A stretch of DNA of 64,000 nt, taken from contig NZ_JACHNB010000001.1 in assembly GCF_014205225.1 (NCBI RefSeq), positions 496,001-560,000 on the forward strand, in the 5' to 3' direction. The position numbers were made by a program, and so were the translations under genes. Below are positions 1 through 8,292 of this stretch, in pieces. Within the stretch, counting starts at the first letter, position 1. Every line of letters begins with the position of its first letter. Under the pieces are notes generated by a model. The model made no database searches, was not told the DNA's origin, and saw nothing but the letters and a program-made list of their open reading frames with translations. Source of the DNA: Actinoplanes octamycinicus (lineage in GTDB: Bacteria; Actinomycetota; Actinomycetes; Mycobacteriales; Micromonosporaceae).

Positions 1-782
1 CCGGCCGCCACCCGCGCGGCGCCGGAGTTCAGCTCGGCGAGGCGGGCGTTCAGCTGGTCGAGCCCGTCGGAGATCCGCCGCGCGCCGGTCCCGGCCTCGT
101 CCAGCCCGTCGGCGAGCTGGCCGGCGCCGTCCTGCGCGTGGTCGACCCCGGCCGCCTCCTTGGCCGCCCCGGCGTGCAGCGTCCCGGCGCCGTCGGTGAT
201 CTTCCCGGCGCCCTCGGCGGCCTTCTCGGTCTGCGTCTTCAGGTCGGTGAACCCGATCAGCATCTTGTCGTAGTACTTCGCCGAGGCGCTGGCCGAGGCG
301 GCCGCGCGGACCTCGTCGAAGGCGGTCCGGGCGAAGACCCCGGAGAGGTAGTTGGTGGCGTCGTCGCTGACCGCGCTCAGCCGGGCGTTCTCCGGAGTGG
401 CCGCGGCGTCCGGGGCGGCGGCCAGGTTGCCGGAGAAGTCGGCCGGGATGCGCAGCGCGATCTGGTACTCGCCGTCCCGCAGGCCGTCCTCCGCGGTCCG
501 GGCGTCGACCACCTTCCAGTCGAAGATCTCCCGGTCGATCAGCTCGTCGGCCAGGTCCTGCCCGGCGTGGACCGGTTTGCCGTCCGGGTCGGTGGCCGGG
601 CGGTCCTCGACGACCAGGGCGGCCGGGATGTGGTTGAGATGGCCGTAGGGATCCCAGAAGGCGTAGAGGTAGAGCGCGCCGTAGAGCAGCGGGACCACCG
701 CGAGGGTGGCGAGCGCGGCGGCGGTGAGGCGGCTGCGCAGGAAACGGCGGATCTCCAGTCCGGCCAGGGAGAACGCTTTCAC
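1..782 (-). CDS. YhgE/Pip-type membrane protein, N-terminal part (cut by window edge)
   Basis: Only the first 260 or so residues are in the window; the 3' end lies before base 1. The GTG start (780-782) overlaps the stop of the upstream ABC ATPase gene in a GTGA junction, so the two are translationally coupled. The N-terminus has a basic stretch, then one membrane segment around residues 20-40 ending in LLYGALYLYAFWDPYG, which is the usual N-terminal anchor of YhgE/Pip proteins. It is followed by a soluble region ending in a Gly/Ala-rich heptad-like stretch (GAGKITDGAGTLHAGA) as in the extracellular loop of this family. Family members are large polytopic membrane proteins linked to phage infection or export of unknown substrates. 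The ATPase neighbour suggests an exporter-like pair. The family call is by recognition, without a search. Confidence 0.8.
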   Translation of the reverse strand, partial: MKAFSLAGLEIRRFLRSRLTAAALATLAVVPLLYGALYLYAFWDPYGHLNHIPAALVVEDRPATDPDGKPVHAGQDLADELIDREIFDWKVVDARTAEDGLRDGEYQIALRIPADFSGNLAAAPDAAATPENARLSAVSDDATNYLSGVFARTAFDEVRAAASASASAKYYDKMLIGFTDLKTQTEKAAEGAGKITDGAGTLHAGAAKEAAGVDHAQDGAGQLADGLDEAGTGARRISDGLDQLNARLAELNSGAARVAA

Positions 783-1678
783 TTGTCGCTCCTCACGCTG
801 TCGCCGTCCACCGGCTCGGGGTCTACCGGCTCGTCGTCCGCGGGCTCGTCAGCGGGCTCGTCGTCATCCGGCTCGTCGTCGTCCGCGGGCTCGTCGTCCG
901 CGGGCTCGTCGTCATCCGCCGGCTGGGTCTCATCCACAGGGGCGTCCACCGGCTGGGTCTCGTCCACAGGGCTGTCCACCGGCTGGGCCGGCTCGTCCAC
1001 AGGGGCGTGGAGCAGCGCGGCGCTCGCGCCGAAGGGCCAGCCGGTGAGCGTCGCCGCATACTCGTCCGCGGTCTGGACCACCGCCCGCCCCGGCTCCGCG
1101 GTCTGCGGATCGCTCAGGCGCACCACCCGGGTGACCCGCGCCGGATCCACCTCCCGCGCGGTGACCAGGATCGTCGTGCCCGCCGCGGCGAGCGTCCCGA
1201 GCAGCCCCCACAGCTCGGTCCGCTCCCGCGCGTCGAGACCGGCGTCCACCCCGTCGAGCGCGATCACCGCGGGGCGGGCCAGGCCCGCCAGGACCAGACC
1301 CAGGACCTGCTTCTGGTACGGCGTCAGCTCCCGCCCGTGCAGCTCCGGGTCGAGACCGTGCAGCGCCACCGCCCCGGCCTCCCGGCGTGGCCGCCCGAGC
1401 AGCGCGAGCCGCTCCTGCACGTGCTCCCGGACGGTGAACGCCGGCTCCGGGTCATTGACGCCGGTCACCTGCGCGAGCACCGCCGTACCGGGCAGGGAAA
1501 CCGTGCCCGCCGACGACCGCAACCGGCCGGCGAGCAGCAACAGCGTGCTGGTCCGGCCGCTGCCGGGCGGGCCCACCACGGCGACCGTCTCGCCGGGCTC
1601 GACCGTCAGGTCGAGGTCGCGGACCAGCCAGCGCCGGTGGTGCCGCACCCCGGCGCCCCTCGCGCTCAGCACCGTCAT
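779..1678 (-). CDS. Degenerate ABC-type ATP-binding protein with acidic repeat tail
   Basis: 299 residues. The ATG at 1678 follows AAGGGGGCG, which decides the start over an upstream in-frame codon. Residues 1-200 have the ABC fold layout: a Walker A-like GPPGSGRT at 36-43, a signature position occupied by LTPYQKQ (about 118-124) and a Walker B-like AVIALDGVD (137-145). The Walker A lysine is Arg42 and the Walker B glutamate is Gly143, so ATP hydrolysis is doubtful unless a partner supplies it. Residues 225-299 are a Pro/Asp/Glu-rich repeat (PVDETQPVD, DDEPAD units) ending just before the downstream YhgE/Pip gene, with which it overlaps by 4 bp. Companion ATPases of YhgE proteins in actinobacteria often have GxSGRT-like loops, as I recall, so the change may be family-wide. 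Function is inferred. Confidence 0.8.
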   Translation of the reverse strand: MTVLSARGAGVRHHRRWLVRDLDLTVEPGETVAVVGPPGSGRTSTLLLLAGRLRSSAGTVSLPGTAVLAQVTGVNDPEPAFTVREHVQERLALLGRPRREAGAVALHGLDPELHGRELTPYQKQVLGLVLAGLARPAVIALDGVDAGLDARERTELWGLLGTLAAAGTTILVTAREVDPARVTRVVRLSDPQTAEPGRAVVQTADEYAATLTGWPFGASAALLHAPVDEPAQPVDSPVDETQPVDAPVDETQPADDDEPADDEPADDDEPDDDEPADEPADDEPVDPEPVDGDSVRSDK

Positions 1679-1690
1679 GACGCCCCCTTG

Positions 1691-1714
1691 TTTGAACTGA
1701 CCGGTCAGTCTAAA
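1691..1714. promoter_or_regulatory. TetR-type operator palindrome upstream of the ABC/YhgE pair
   Basis: A perfect 14-bp palindrome ACTGACCGGTCAGT lies at 1696-1709, flanked symmetrically by TTT (1691-1693) and AAA (1712-1714). It sits 13 nt or more upstream of the ribosome-binding site of the ABC gene and is typical of TetR-family operators. No tetR gene is visible in the window, so the regulator would be encoded elsewhere. Confidence 0.6.
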
Positions 1715-1790
1715 AACATACTCGCGTGGGACGCGGGGATAATTCACAGGTGGTGGACATCACGCCGAAGCGGACGGCAGGATCAGGGGC

Positions 1791-2777
1791 ATGTCGATGC
1801 GCTGGGGCATGACCGTGCCGCTCGGCGGCGTTCCGCTGGCCGATCACGCCGCCGTCTTCACGACGCTGGCCGACGCCGGGTTCACCGACGCGTGGACCGC
1901 CGAGGTGGCCGGGACCGACGCGTTCACCCCGCTCACCCTGGCCGCCGCGTGGGAGCCCCGGCTGCGGCTGGGCACCGCGATCGCGCCGGTCTACACCCGC
2001 GGGCCGGGCCTGCTGGCGATGACCGCGGCCGCGCTCGCCGAGACCGCGCCCGGCCGGTTCCAGTTCGGCATCGGCGCGTCCTCGCCGGTGGTGGCCGGCG
2101 ACTGGAACGCCGCCGAGTTCGTCAAACCGTTCGCCCGCAGCCGCGACACGCTGCGCTTCCTGCGCGCCGCGCTGGCCGGCGAGATGGTCGACCAGGCGTT
2201 CCCGACGTTCACCGTGAAACGGTTCCGGCTGGAGCGGCCGCCGGCCGTCCCGCCGCAGCTGATGCTCGCCGCGCTGCGCCCGCAGATGCTGCACCTGGCC
2301 GCCGCCGAGGCGGACGGGGTGATCCTGAACTGGCTGGCCGCCACCGACGTGCCGACCGCCCTCGCCGAGACCAAGGAGGCCGGGCCGGACTTCGCGGTGG
2401 CCACCCGGATCTTCGTGGTGCCGACCGACGACGCCGGCTACGCGCGGACCCTGGGCCGGCGGTTGATCACGTCGTACCTGACCGTGCCGGCCTACGCCGC
2501 CTTCCACCGCTGGCTCGGCCGCGAGGAGATCCTCACCCCGATGTGGCAGGCCTGGGAGCGCGGCGACCGGAAAGCCGCGCTGGCCGCCATCCCGGACTCG
2601 CTGGTCGACGAGCTGGTCGTGCACGGCTCCCCGGACGTGGTCCGGTCCCGCGTGCGGGCCTACGCGGACGCCGGCGTGACCATCCCGGTGATGGCCCTGC
2701 TCCCCACCCCGGAGCTGGAGCGCGGCGGCTTCCCGGCGCTGACCGAGCTGATCACCGCCCTGGGCCGCCCCGCCTGA
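1791..2777 (+). CDS. LLM-class (luciferase-like) flavin/F420-dependent oxidoreductase
   Basis: 328 residues, the usual size for single-subunit luciferase-like monooxygenase family enzymes. N-terminal MRWGMTVPLGG and the following TLADAGFTDAWTAEV match the first beta-alpha units of the TIM barrel. RLGTAIAPVYTRGPGLLAMTA (about 63-83) is the conserved cofactor-proximal region, and FQFGIGASSP follows. Such actinobacterial proteins usually use coenzyme F420 or FMN; the substrate cannot be told. The ATG at 1791 has AGGA 8 nt upstream; a second ATG at 1797 is possible. It is divergent from the ABC gene and shares the short upstream region with it. No operon partner is seen downstream. Confidence 0.85.
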   Translation: MSMRWGMTVPLGGVPLADHAAVFTTLADAGFTDAWTAEVAGTDAFTPLTLAAAWEPRLRLGTAIAPVYTRGPGLLAMTAAALAETAPGRFQFGIGASSPVVAGDWNAAEFVKPFARSRDTLRFLRAALAGEMVDQAFPTFTVKRFRLERPPAVPPQLMLAALRPQMLHLAAAEADGVILNWLAATDVPTALAETKEAGPDFAVATRIFVVPTDDAGYARTLGRRLITSYLTVPAYAAFHRWLGREEILTPMWQAWERGDRKAALAAIPDSLVDELVVHGSPDVVRSRVRAYADAGVTIPVMALLPTPELERGGFPALTELITALGRPA

Positions 2778-2800
2778 CCGGGCTTCTTCGCCGCCCGGCC

Positions 2801-2860
2801 CCCCGACCGAGCTGTGCACCGCCCCGGACCACCCGACCGAGCTGTGCACCGCTCCGGACC
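2801..2860. repeat. Two tandem 30-bp repeats
   Basis: Bases 2801-2830 and 2831-2860 are near-identical copies (differences at the first base and one internal base) containing GACCGAGCTGTGCACCG. They lie just downstream of the oxidoreductase stop codon. Confidence 0.85.
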
Positions 2861-2870
2861 ACCCAGCCGC

Positions 2871-3006
2871 CTGCCCGGGCTGATCACCGTCCTTTGCTCG
2901 CCGCCGCCTGACCGGGCTGATCACTGTCCTTGCGCGCCGCCGCCTGGCCGGGCTGATCACTGTCCTTGCGCGCCGCCGCCTGGCCGGGCTTGGTCACTGC
3001 CCGCGG
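2871..3006. repeat. Tandem 36/37-bp repeats, about 3.7 copies
   Basis: Copies start at 2871, 2908, 2944 and 2980 (last one partial). The core contains GGGCTGATCACTGTCC and a CGCCGCCGC tail. Together with the 30-bp repeat they fill the 294-bp gap between the oxidoreductase and the ArsR-like gene. No gene is credible in this gap. Confidence 0.9.
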
Positions 3007-3071
3007 TCGCTGTGCGCCCGGAGCGCCGTGGTTCGGCCGGGGCCGAAGTGTCCGGGCCGGAGAATGGCGGC

Positions 3072-3770
3072 ATGACTGATGCGGCGGGGCTGGCGGCGTT
3101 CGCGGCGCTGCTGGCCGATCGGACCCGGGCGGCGATGTGCCTGGCGCTGCTCGACGGGCGCGCCTGGACCGCCGGTGAGCTGGCCGCGCACGCCGGGGTG
3201 GCGCGGTCGACCGCCACCGAACATCTGGACCGCCTGATCGGCGGCGGGTTGCTGACCGAGGCACGGCAGGGGCGGCACCGGTACGTCCGGCTCGCCGACC
3301 CCGGGGTCGCCACCCTGCTCGAGGACATCACCGCCCGCCTGGAACCGGCGGTGTCCCCGCCTCGCGGCCTGCGCGCGGCCACCGCCGACGCCGCTCTGCG
3401 CCGGGGCCGGACCTGCTACGACCACCTGGCCGGCCGGCTCGGCGTCGCGGTCACCGACGCCCTGACCGGGGCCGGCATGCTGGACCGAGCCAACGGTTTC
3501 GCGGTCACCGCGTCCGGGCTGTCCTGGCTGACCGACTCGCTCGGCGTCCCACCCGATCAGCTCCGGCCCGGCCGGCGCCCGCTGGCCCGCGACTGCCTGG
3601 ACTGGACCGAACGCCGCCCGCACCTCGGCGGGCTGGCCGGCGCCCGGGTCTGCGAGACGTTCCTCTCCCGGCAGTGGCTGACCCGCATCGGCTCCGGCCG
3701 CGCGGTCCGCCTCACCGTGGCCGGCCGCGCCGCCCTGCACGACCTGCTCGGCCTCGCCGACCTGGACTGA
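3072..3770 (+). CDS. ArsR-family winged-helix transcriptional regulator
   Basis: 232 residues. Residues 8-75 form an ArsR-type winged helix: LADRTRAAMCLALLDGRAWT, then the recognition-helix region AGELAAHAGVARSTATEHLD and the wing GRHRYVRLAD. The C-terminal half holds RTCYDHLAGRLG, which I associate with a common actinobacterial ArsR subgroup, and a second helical domain ending in TVAGRAALHDLLGL. No Cys metal-binding ELCVCD box is present, so a metalloregulatory role is not supported. The ATG at 3072 is preceded by GGAG about 10 nt upstream. A longer upstream reading frame runs through the repeats and is not used. It stands alone between repeat-filled gaps, and its target is unknown. Confidence 0.85.
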   Translation: MTDAAGLAAFAALLADRTRAAMCLALLDGRAWTAGELAAHAGVARSTATEHLDRLIGGGLLTEARQGRHRYVRLADPGVATLLEDITARLEPAVSPPRGLRAATADAALRRGRTCYDHLAGRLGVAVTDALTGAGMLDRANGFAVTASGLSWLTDSLGVPPDQLRPGRRPLARDCLDWTERRPHLGGLAGARVCETFLSRQWLTRIGSGRAVRLTVAGRAALHDLLGLADLD

Positions 3771-3820
3771 CCACCTGCCGGCCAGCCCGCACGGCCAGCG
3801 AACCCGCACGACGCGGCGCC

Positions 3821-4061
3821 GCAACCGGACGACGGGAGCGGGTCAGCCGGTGCGCGTCAGCGAACCCTCAGGAGTGGCGACGCAACCGGACGACAGGGGC
3901 GGGCAAGCCCGTGCGCGCCAGCGAACCCTCAGGAGCGGCGACGCAGCCGGACGACGGGAGCGGGCAAACCCGTGCGCGCCAGTAGACCCGCGCGAGCGGG
4001 GACGCAACCGGACGGCGGGGCGGGCAGCCCGTGCGGGTCAGCGGACCCGCACGAGCCGCGC
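3821..4061. repeat. Four tandem 61-bp repeats
   Basis: Copies begin at 3821, 3882, 3943 and 4004 with an exact 61-bp period and a GCAACCGGACGACGGG-like start. The last copy is slightly shortened. They fill most of the 440-bp gap between the convergent ArsR-like and PadR genes. All frames over the repeat give Arg/Ala/Gly-rich shadows, so I call no gene here. Confidence 0.95.
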
Positions 4062-4120
4062 TGCGGTCGTGCGGGGGCCGGGCCTCGCGGGCCGACGACC
4101 ACGGGGCTCCGAGTCGTACC

Positions 4121-4157
4121 GGAAAAGAAAGAACCGCAACCACCAGGGTTGCGGTTC
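4121..4157 (-). terminator. Rho-independent terminator of the padR gene
   Basis: The stem GAACCGCAACC (4131-4141) pairs perfectly with GGTTGCGGTTC (4147-4157) around a 5-nt loop. Read on the minus strand it is followed by TTTCTTTT (4121-4130 region). This is a rare canonical U-tract terminator for such GC-rich DNA, 50 bp beyond the padR stop. Confidence 0.9.
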
Positions 4158-4210
4158 CTCTCGGCGGACCTGATCACGGTCGGCCCGGGATGTGTTGTGG
4201 CCGGACCGGC

Positions 4211-4810
4211 TCACTCGGCGTCGGCGAGGATGGCGTAGAGCTTGCGCTTGGTGTCGTTGAGGACCTGGAGCGCCTTCTCCCGCTGCTCCGGCGTGCCGTT
4301 GAAGCCGACCTGCTTGAGCGCGCTGAAGATGCCGACCGCCGCGTCGCGGAAGTCCTGCACCTGGTTGAGGGTGTCGTCGCCGAACTGGGCCCACGGCGGG
4401 TTCTGCGCGGCGGCCTCGGCCTCCGGGCGGCCGTCGGCGGTGAGCTGGTAGCTCTTGCGGCCGCCGCCGGCGGTCGCCTCGATCAGCCCCTCGTCCTCCA
4501 GGAGCTGGAGGGTCGGGTAGATCGAGCCGGGGCTCGGGCGCCACAGACCGTTGGTCCGGGCGTCGAGCTCCTGGATCATCTCGTAGCCGTGCATGGGGCG
4601 CTCCAGGAGCAGCGCGAGGACGGCGGGCCGGACATTGGGCCGGCCGCGGCCGCCGCGCCGGCCACCGCCGCGGCCGCCGAACTCGCCGGGGCCGAACGGG
4701 CCGCCCGGACCGAAGCCGCCGGGACCGCCGGAGCCACCGAAGGGGAATCCGGGCGGGAAGCCGAAACCGCGCATGCGACGTCCGTGGTACCCCTCGTGTT
4801 GGAACCTCAT
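4211..4810 (-). CDS. PadR-family transcriptional regulator
   Basis: 199 residues. The ATG at 4810 is chosen because GGAGAA lies 5 nt upstream; the longer frame reads back into the acetyltransferase gene. Residues 15-60 are Gly/Pro/Phe/Arg-rich and likely disordered. The PadR winged helix follows: VRPAVLALLLERPMHGYEMI, then LWRPSPGSIYPTLQLLEDEGL and the wing KSYQLTADGR. The C-terminal helix QREKALQVLNDTKRKLYAIL would form the dimer interface. Gly-rich N-termini are common in actinobacterial PadR repressors of exporter genes. A 10-bp palindrome CGATATATCG upstream suggests autoregulation. It is divergent from the GNAT gene and has a strong terminator downstream. Confidence 0.9.
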   Translation of the reverse strand: MRFQHEGYHGRRMRGFGFPPGFPFGGSGGPGGFGPGGPFGPGEFGGRGGGRRGGRGRPNVRPAVLALLLERPMHGYEMIQELDARTNGLWRPSPGSIYPTLQLLEDEGLIEATAGGGRKSYQLTADGRPEAEAAAQNPPWAQFGDDTLNQVQDFRDAAVGIFSALKQVGFNGTPEQREKALQVLNDTKRKLYAILADAE

Positions 4811-4841
4811 GATCTTCTCCGTTCTGTCGTCGATAGTAAGA

Positions 4842-4851
4842 CGATATATCG
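4842..4851. promoter_or_regulatory. Candidate PadR operator
   Basis: The perfect palindrome CGATATATCG lies 32 bp upstream of the padR start codon, in the divergent region shared with the acetyltransferase gene. AT-rich palindromes containing ATAT are usual PadR targets. Assignment is by position and composition only. Confidence 0.5.
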
Positions 4852-4933
4852 GCAACGTGTCGGCGGCAAGGCTTTCTGAACTCATGGGGTTGCCATGCGT
4901 GTCGGCGGCCCCGGATCTGGCAATGTGGTAGCT

Positions 4934-5773
4934 GTGTTGACGGTGCCCATTCGCCAGCTCGGTGAGCCGGAGCGCGCGGCGGTCGAGCGGATCCTGGACG
5001 CCGACCCCTACGCGGGCGCCCAGATCGCCGAGCGGGTCGCCGCGCACGGGCTGAACTGGTGGCGTTCCGACGGGCGGATCTACGGCTACGAGCCGGGCCG
5101 CCGCATCGAGTCGATCATCTGGTCCGGCGCGCACCTGGTGCCGGTCGGCGCCACCGCGCCGGCCGTGGCCGCCTTCGCCGACCTGCTCGGCGCCGAGCCG
5201 CGGATCTGTTCGTCGATCATCGGGCGGGCCGAGGCGGTGCTCGACCTCTGGGACCGGCTGGGCCCGCACTGGGGCGCCGCCCGGGACGTCCGGCCCAACC
5301 AGCCGCTGCTGGTCACCGACCGGGCGCCGATGGTGCCGGCCGACCCGGAGGTGCGCCTGGTCCGGCCGAGCGAGGTGGATCAGCTGTTCCCGGCCGCGGT
5401 GGCGATGTACACCGAGGAGGTCGGGGTGTCACCGCTGCAGGACGACGGCGGACGGGGCTACCGCCGGCGGGTCGCCGAGCTGGTGAAAGGCAAGCGGACC
5501 TATGCGCGGTTCGCCGGCGACCAGGTGATCTTCAAGGCCGAGCTGGCGATCATCACCCGCCGGACCACGCAGGTGCAGGGTGTCTGGGTGCATCCGGAGT
5601 TCCGCGGCCGCGGCATCGCGACCGGGGCGATGGCCGCGGTGGTGAGCGACGCGCTGCGACGGGTGGCGCCCACGGTGAGCCTGTACGTGAACGACTACAA
5701 CACCCCGGCCCGGCGCGTCTACCAGCGGTGCGGCTTCGTCTCAGCCGGCTCCTTCGCCACCGTCCTGTTCTGA
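4934..5773 (+). CDS. GNAT-family N-acetyltransferase with DUF4081-like N-terminal domain
   Basis: About 279 residues from the GTG at 4934 (VLTVPIRQLGE); an ATG at 4895 adds 13 unconvincing residues. The N-terminal half (DPYAGAQIAERVAAHGLNWWR ... IIWSGAHLVPV) resembles the DUF4081 domain found fused to GNAT in actinobacteria. The C-terminal half is a GNAT fold: acetyl-CoA loop motif GVWVHPEFRGRGIATGAM, then VSLYVNDYNTPARRVYQRCGF. The acceptor is unknown. It lies between the padR promoter region and a bidirectional terminator, so it is monocistronic. In related genomes a protein like this is found beside ispG, as I recall. Confidence 0.85.
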   Translation: MLTVPIRQLGEPERAAVERILDADPYAGAQIAERVAAHGLNWWRSDGRIYGYEPGRRIESIIWSGAHLVPVGATAPAVAAFADLLGAEPRICSSIIGRAEAVLDLWDRLGPHWGAARDVRPNQPLLVTDRAPMVPADPEVRLVRPSEVDQLFPAAVAMYTEEVGVSPLQDDGGRGYRRRVAELVKGKRTYARFAGDQVIFKAELAIITRRTTQVQGVWVHPEFRGRGIATGAMAAVVSDALRRVAPTVSLYVNDYNTPARRVYQRCGFVSAGSFATVLF

Positions 5774-5780
5774 CCGCAGG

Positions 5781-5812
5781 AAAAAGGGCCCCGCCGGACG
5801 GCGGGGCCCTTC
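5781..5812. terminator. Bidirectional terminator between GNAT gene and ispG
   Basis: A 12-bp perfect stem AAGGGCCCCGCC (5784-5795) / GGCGGGGCCCTT (5800-5811) with a GGAC loop lies between two convergent genes. An A-tract precedes it, serving as a U-tract for the minus strand. Confidence 0.9.
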
Positions 5813-5824
5813 TCATGACTTCGG

Positions 5825-7009
5825 CTAATGCACCGTGACGGTGGGGCCGGGGAGCAGCTCCCGCAGCTCGTCGGGGAGCTCCGCGCCCATCTCGTCGGCG
5901 AGCCGGAGCGCCTCCTCGACCAGCGTCTCCACGATGATCGACTCGGGCACGGTCTTGATCACCTTGCCCTTGACGAAGATCTGGCCCTTGCCGTTGCCGG
6001 ACGCCACGCCGAGGTCGGCCTCCCGGGCCTCGCCGGGACCGTTCACCACGCAGCCCATCACGGCCACCCGCAGCGGCACCGGGAAGCCGTCGAGGGCCGC
6101 GGTCACCTGCTCGGCGAGCGTGTAGACGTCGACCTGGGCGCGGCCGCAGGACGGGCAGGAGACGATCTCCAGGCCGCGCTCGCGCAGGCCGAGCGACTCG
6201 AGGATCTGCTGGCCGACCTTGATCTCCTCGACCGGCGGGGCGGAGAGCGAGACCCGGATGGTGTCGCCGATGCCCTCAGCTAGCAGCGCGCCGAACGCCA
6301 CCGCGCTCTTGATCGTGCCCTGGAACGCCGGCCCGGCCTCGGTGACCCCGAGGTGCAGCGGGTAGTCGCACTGTTCGGCCAACTGCCGGTACGCCCGGAT
6401 CATCACCACCGGGTCGTTGTGCTTGACCGAGATCTTGATGTCCCGGAAGCCGTGCTCCTCGAACAGCGAGCACTCCCAGAGCGCCGACTCGACCAGCGCC
6501 TCGGCGGTGGCCTTGCCGTATTTCTCCAGCAGCCGCTTGTCCAGCGAGCCGGCGTTGACGCCGATCCGGATCGGGACGCCCGCGTCGGAGGCCGCCCGGG
6601 CGATCTCCTTGACCTTGTCGTCGAACTGCCGGATGTTGCCCGGGTTGACCCGGACCGCGGCGCAGCCGGCGTCGATCGCGGCGAACACGTACTTCGGCTG
6701 GAAGTGGATGTCGGCGATGACCGGGATCTGCGACTTCTTGGCGATCGCCGGGAGCGCCTCGACGTCGTCCTGGGACGGCACCGCGACCCGGACGATCTGG
6801 CAGCCGGACGCGGTCAGCTCGGCGATCTGCTGCAGCGTCGCGTTGACGTCGGCGGTGAGTGTGGTGGTCATCGACTGGACGCTGACCGGGGCGCCGCCAC
6901 CGACCAGGACGCCACCCACGTTGATCTGCCGGCTCTGCCGGCGCGGGGCCAGCGGCGGCGGGGGGACGGCAGGCATGCCGAGACTGATCGCGGTCACAGG
7001 CTCACTCAC
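5825..7009 (-). CDS. ispG: 4-hydroxy-3-methylbut-2-en-1-yl diphosphate synthase (IspG/GcpE)
   Basis: 394 residues, typical bacterial length. It is the penultimate step of the MEP isoprenoid pathway, converting ME-cPP to HMBPP with a [4Fe-4S] cluster in the cytosol. The TIM-barrel half begins [20 protein letters not shown] and includes [20 protein letters not shown] and VRVNPGN. The C-terminal cluster domain has the ligands in SCPSCGR and [11 protein letters not shown]. The ATG overlaps the rseP stop in an ATGA junction, so it is translationally coupled as the last gene of dxr-rseP-ispG. A strong terminator follows. Confidence 0.98.
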   Translation of the reverse strand: MSEPVTAISLGMPAVPPPPLAPRRQSRQINVGGVLVGGGAPVSVQSMTTTLTADVNATLQQIAELTASGCQIVRVAVPSQDDVEALPAIAKKSQIPVIADIHFQPKYVFAAIDAGCAAVRVNPGNIRQFDDKVKEIARAASDAGVPIRIGVNAGSLDKRLLEKYGKATAEALVESALWECSLFEEHGFRDIKISVKHNDPVVMIRAYRQLAEQCDYPLHLGVTEAGPAFQGTIKSAVAFGALLAEGIGDTIRVSLSAPPVEEIKVGQQILESLGLRERGLEIVSCPSCGRAQVDVYTLAEQVTAALDGFPVPLRVAVMGCVVNGPGEAREADLGVASGNGKGQIFVKGKVIKTVPESIIVETLVEEALRLADEMGAELPDELRELLPGPTVTVH

Positions 7010-8292
7010 TTGAAGATGGTGATCGGGTTGATGATGTCAGCGGTCGCGGTCAGCAGGGTGAACGCGCCGCCGATCAGGATGACCGCGTAGGTGAGCGGCA
7101 TCAGCTTGTAGTAGTCGACACGCCCCGGGTCGGGGCGGCGGAACCGCTGGTAGAGCCAGGAGCGGACGCGCTCGAACCAGGCGATCGCGATGTGCCCGCC
7201 GTCCAGCGGCAGCAGCGGCAGCAGGTTGAACAAACCGATGAAGATGTTCAGCGAGATGAAGATCTGCCAGAAGATCTCCGGCACGCCCTTCTCGATCGCC
7301 TCGCCGCCGAGCCGGCTCGCGCCGATCACGCTGATCGGGGTGTCCGGGTCGCGCTCCTCGCCGGTGATCGAGTTCCACAGGGCCGGGATCTTCTCCGGGA
7401 TCTTGGCCATCGCGTGGAACGAGTTCTCCACCATGTACCAGGAGAAGTCGCCGGCGCCCTGGAAGGCGGTGACCGGCGTGTACTGCAGCACGTAGGGCTG
7501 GTCGGTGTTCCACCCGAGGCCGGCCACCGAGACCGGGACCATGGCGCCGTCCGGGTTGTCGAGCGGAGCCCGGTCGTCGGTGATCAGCTTGACCGTGGTG
7601 GTCCGGGTCTGGCCGTCCCGCTGGTACTCGAAGACGGTGTCGCCCTGGGCCGCCCGGATCGCCCTGGTGAGGTCGCCGTAGGTGGCCACCGGGGTGGCGC
7701 CGACCTTGGTGATCCGGTCCAGGTCCTGCAGGCCGGCCTGCTTGGCGGGCGGCACGACGGCGCCGTTGACGCCGACCTCGCACGTCCCGCTCGCGGCTTT
7801 CTGCGCCTCTTTGTCGAGCGTCTTGAGCACCGACTGGATCGGCAGGCAGTCGTCGACCGAGATGAACGCCGGCGCCTTCGCCTGGTCCTCGGAGGTGGAC
7901 GGGATGTCGGTGTTCGGCAGGCCGACCGAGACGGCCATCACCCAGGCGCCGGCCAGCGCCAGCATGAAGTGGGTGATCGAGCCGGCCGACATGACGACCG
8001 TCCGCTTCCAGACCGGGAACCGCCACATCGCGCGGGGCTGGTCCTCCGGCGCCACGTCGTCGTCCTGCGGCGTCATCCCGACGATCTTGCAGAAGCCGCC
8101 GAGCGGGATGGCCTTCAGTCCGTACTCCGTCTCGCCCCGCTGGAACGAGAAGATGGTCGGGCCGAAGCCGACGAAGTACTTCGTCACCTTCATGCCGAAA
8201 CGCTTGCCAGTGATCATGTGACCCAGCTCGTGCAGGCTCACCGAGATCAGGATGGTCAGCGCGAAAGCCGCCGTACCAAGCCAGAACGCCAT
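7006..8292 (-). CDS. rseP: Site-2 intramembrane zinc metalloprotease, M50 (RseP/Rip1-like)
   Basis: 428 residues. The zinc site HELGH is in the first membrane segment (residues 21-25), followed by [21 protein letters not shown]-like region occupies roughly residues 165-245 ([21 protein letters not shown]). The second catalytic motif [12 protein letters not shown] is near residue 365. C-terminal membrane segments complete the fold. Family members cut membrane-bound anti-sigma factors and other single-span proteins; the actinobacterial member Rip1 is the known example. The start is shared with the dxr stop (TGATG), and the stop overlaps the ispG start, a compact operon. Placement between dxr and ispG is conserved in actinobacteria. 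Confidence 0.95.
   Translation of the reverse strand: MAFWLGTAAFALTILISVSLHELGHMITGKRFGMKVTKYFVGFGPTIFSFQRGETEYGLKAIPLGGFCKIVGMTPQDDDVAPEDQPRAMWRFPVWKRTVVMSAGSITHFMLALAGAWVMAVSVGLPNTDIPSTSEDQAKAPAFISVDDCLPIQSVLKTLDKEAQKAASGTCEVGVNGAVVPPAKQAGLQDLDRITKVGATPVATYGDLTRAIRAAQGDTVFEYQRDGQTRTTTVKLITDDRAPLDNPDGAMVPVSVAGLGWNTDQPYVLQYTPVTAFQGAGDFSWYMVENSFHAMAKIPEKIPALWNSITGEERDPDTPISVIGASRLGGEAIEKGVPEIFWQIFISLNIFIGLFNLLPLLPLDGGHIAIAWFERVRSWLYQRFRRPDPGRVDYYKLMPLTYAVILIGGAFTLLTATADIINPITIFK

Noticed and set aside
138..1700. A 520-codon plus-strand open frame over the ABC/YhgE region
   Set aside because: It is the antisense shadow of two well-supported minus-strand genes; its Ser/Gly-rich product mirrors the acidic repeat on the other strand.
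3821..4061. 61-bp repeats as a CRISPR array
   Set aside because: The repeats are directly tandem with no unique spacers and no cas genes nearby.
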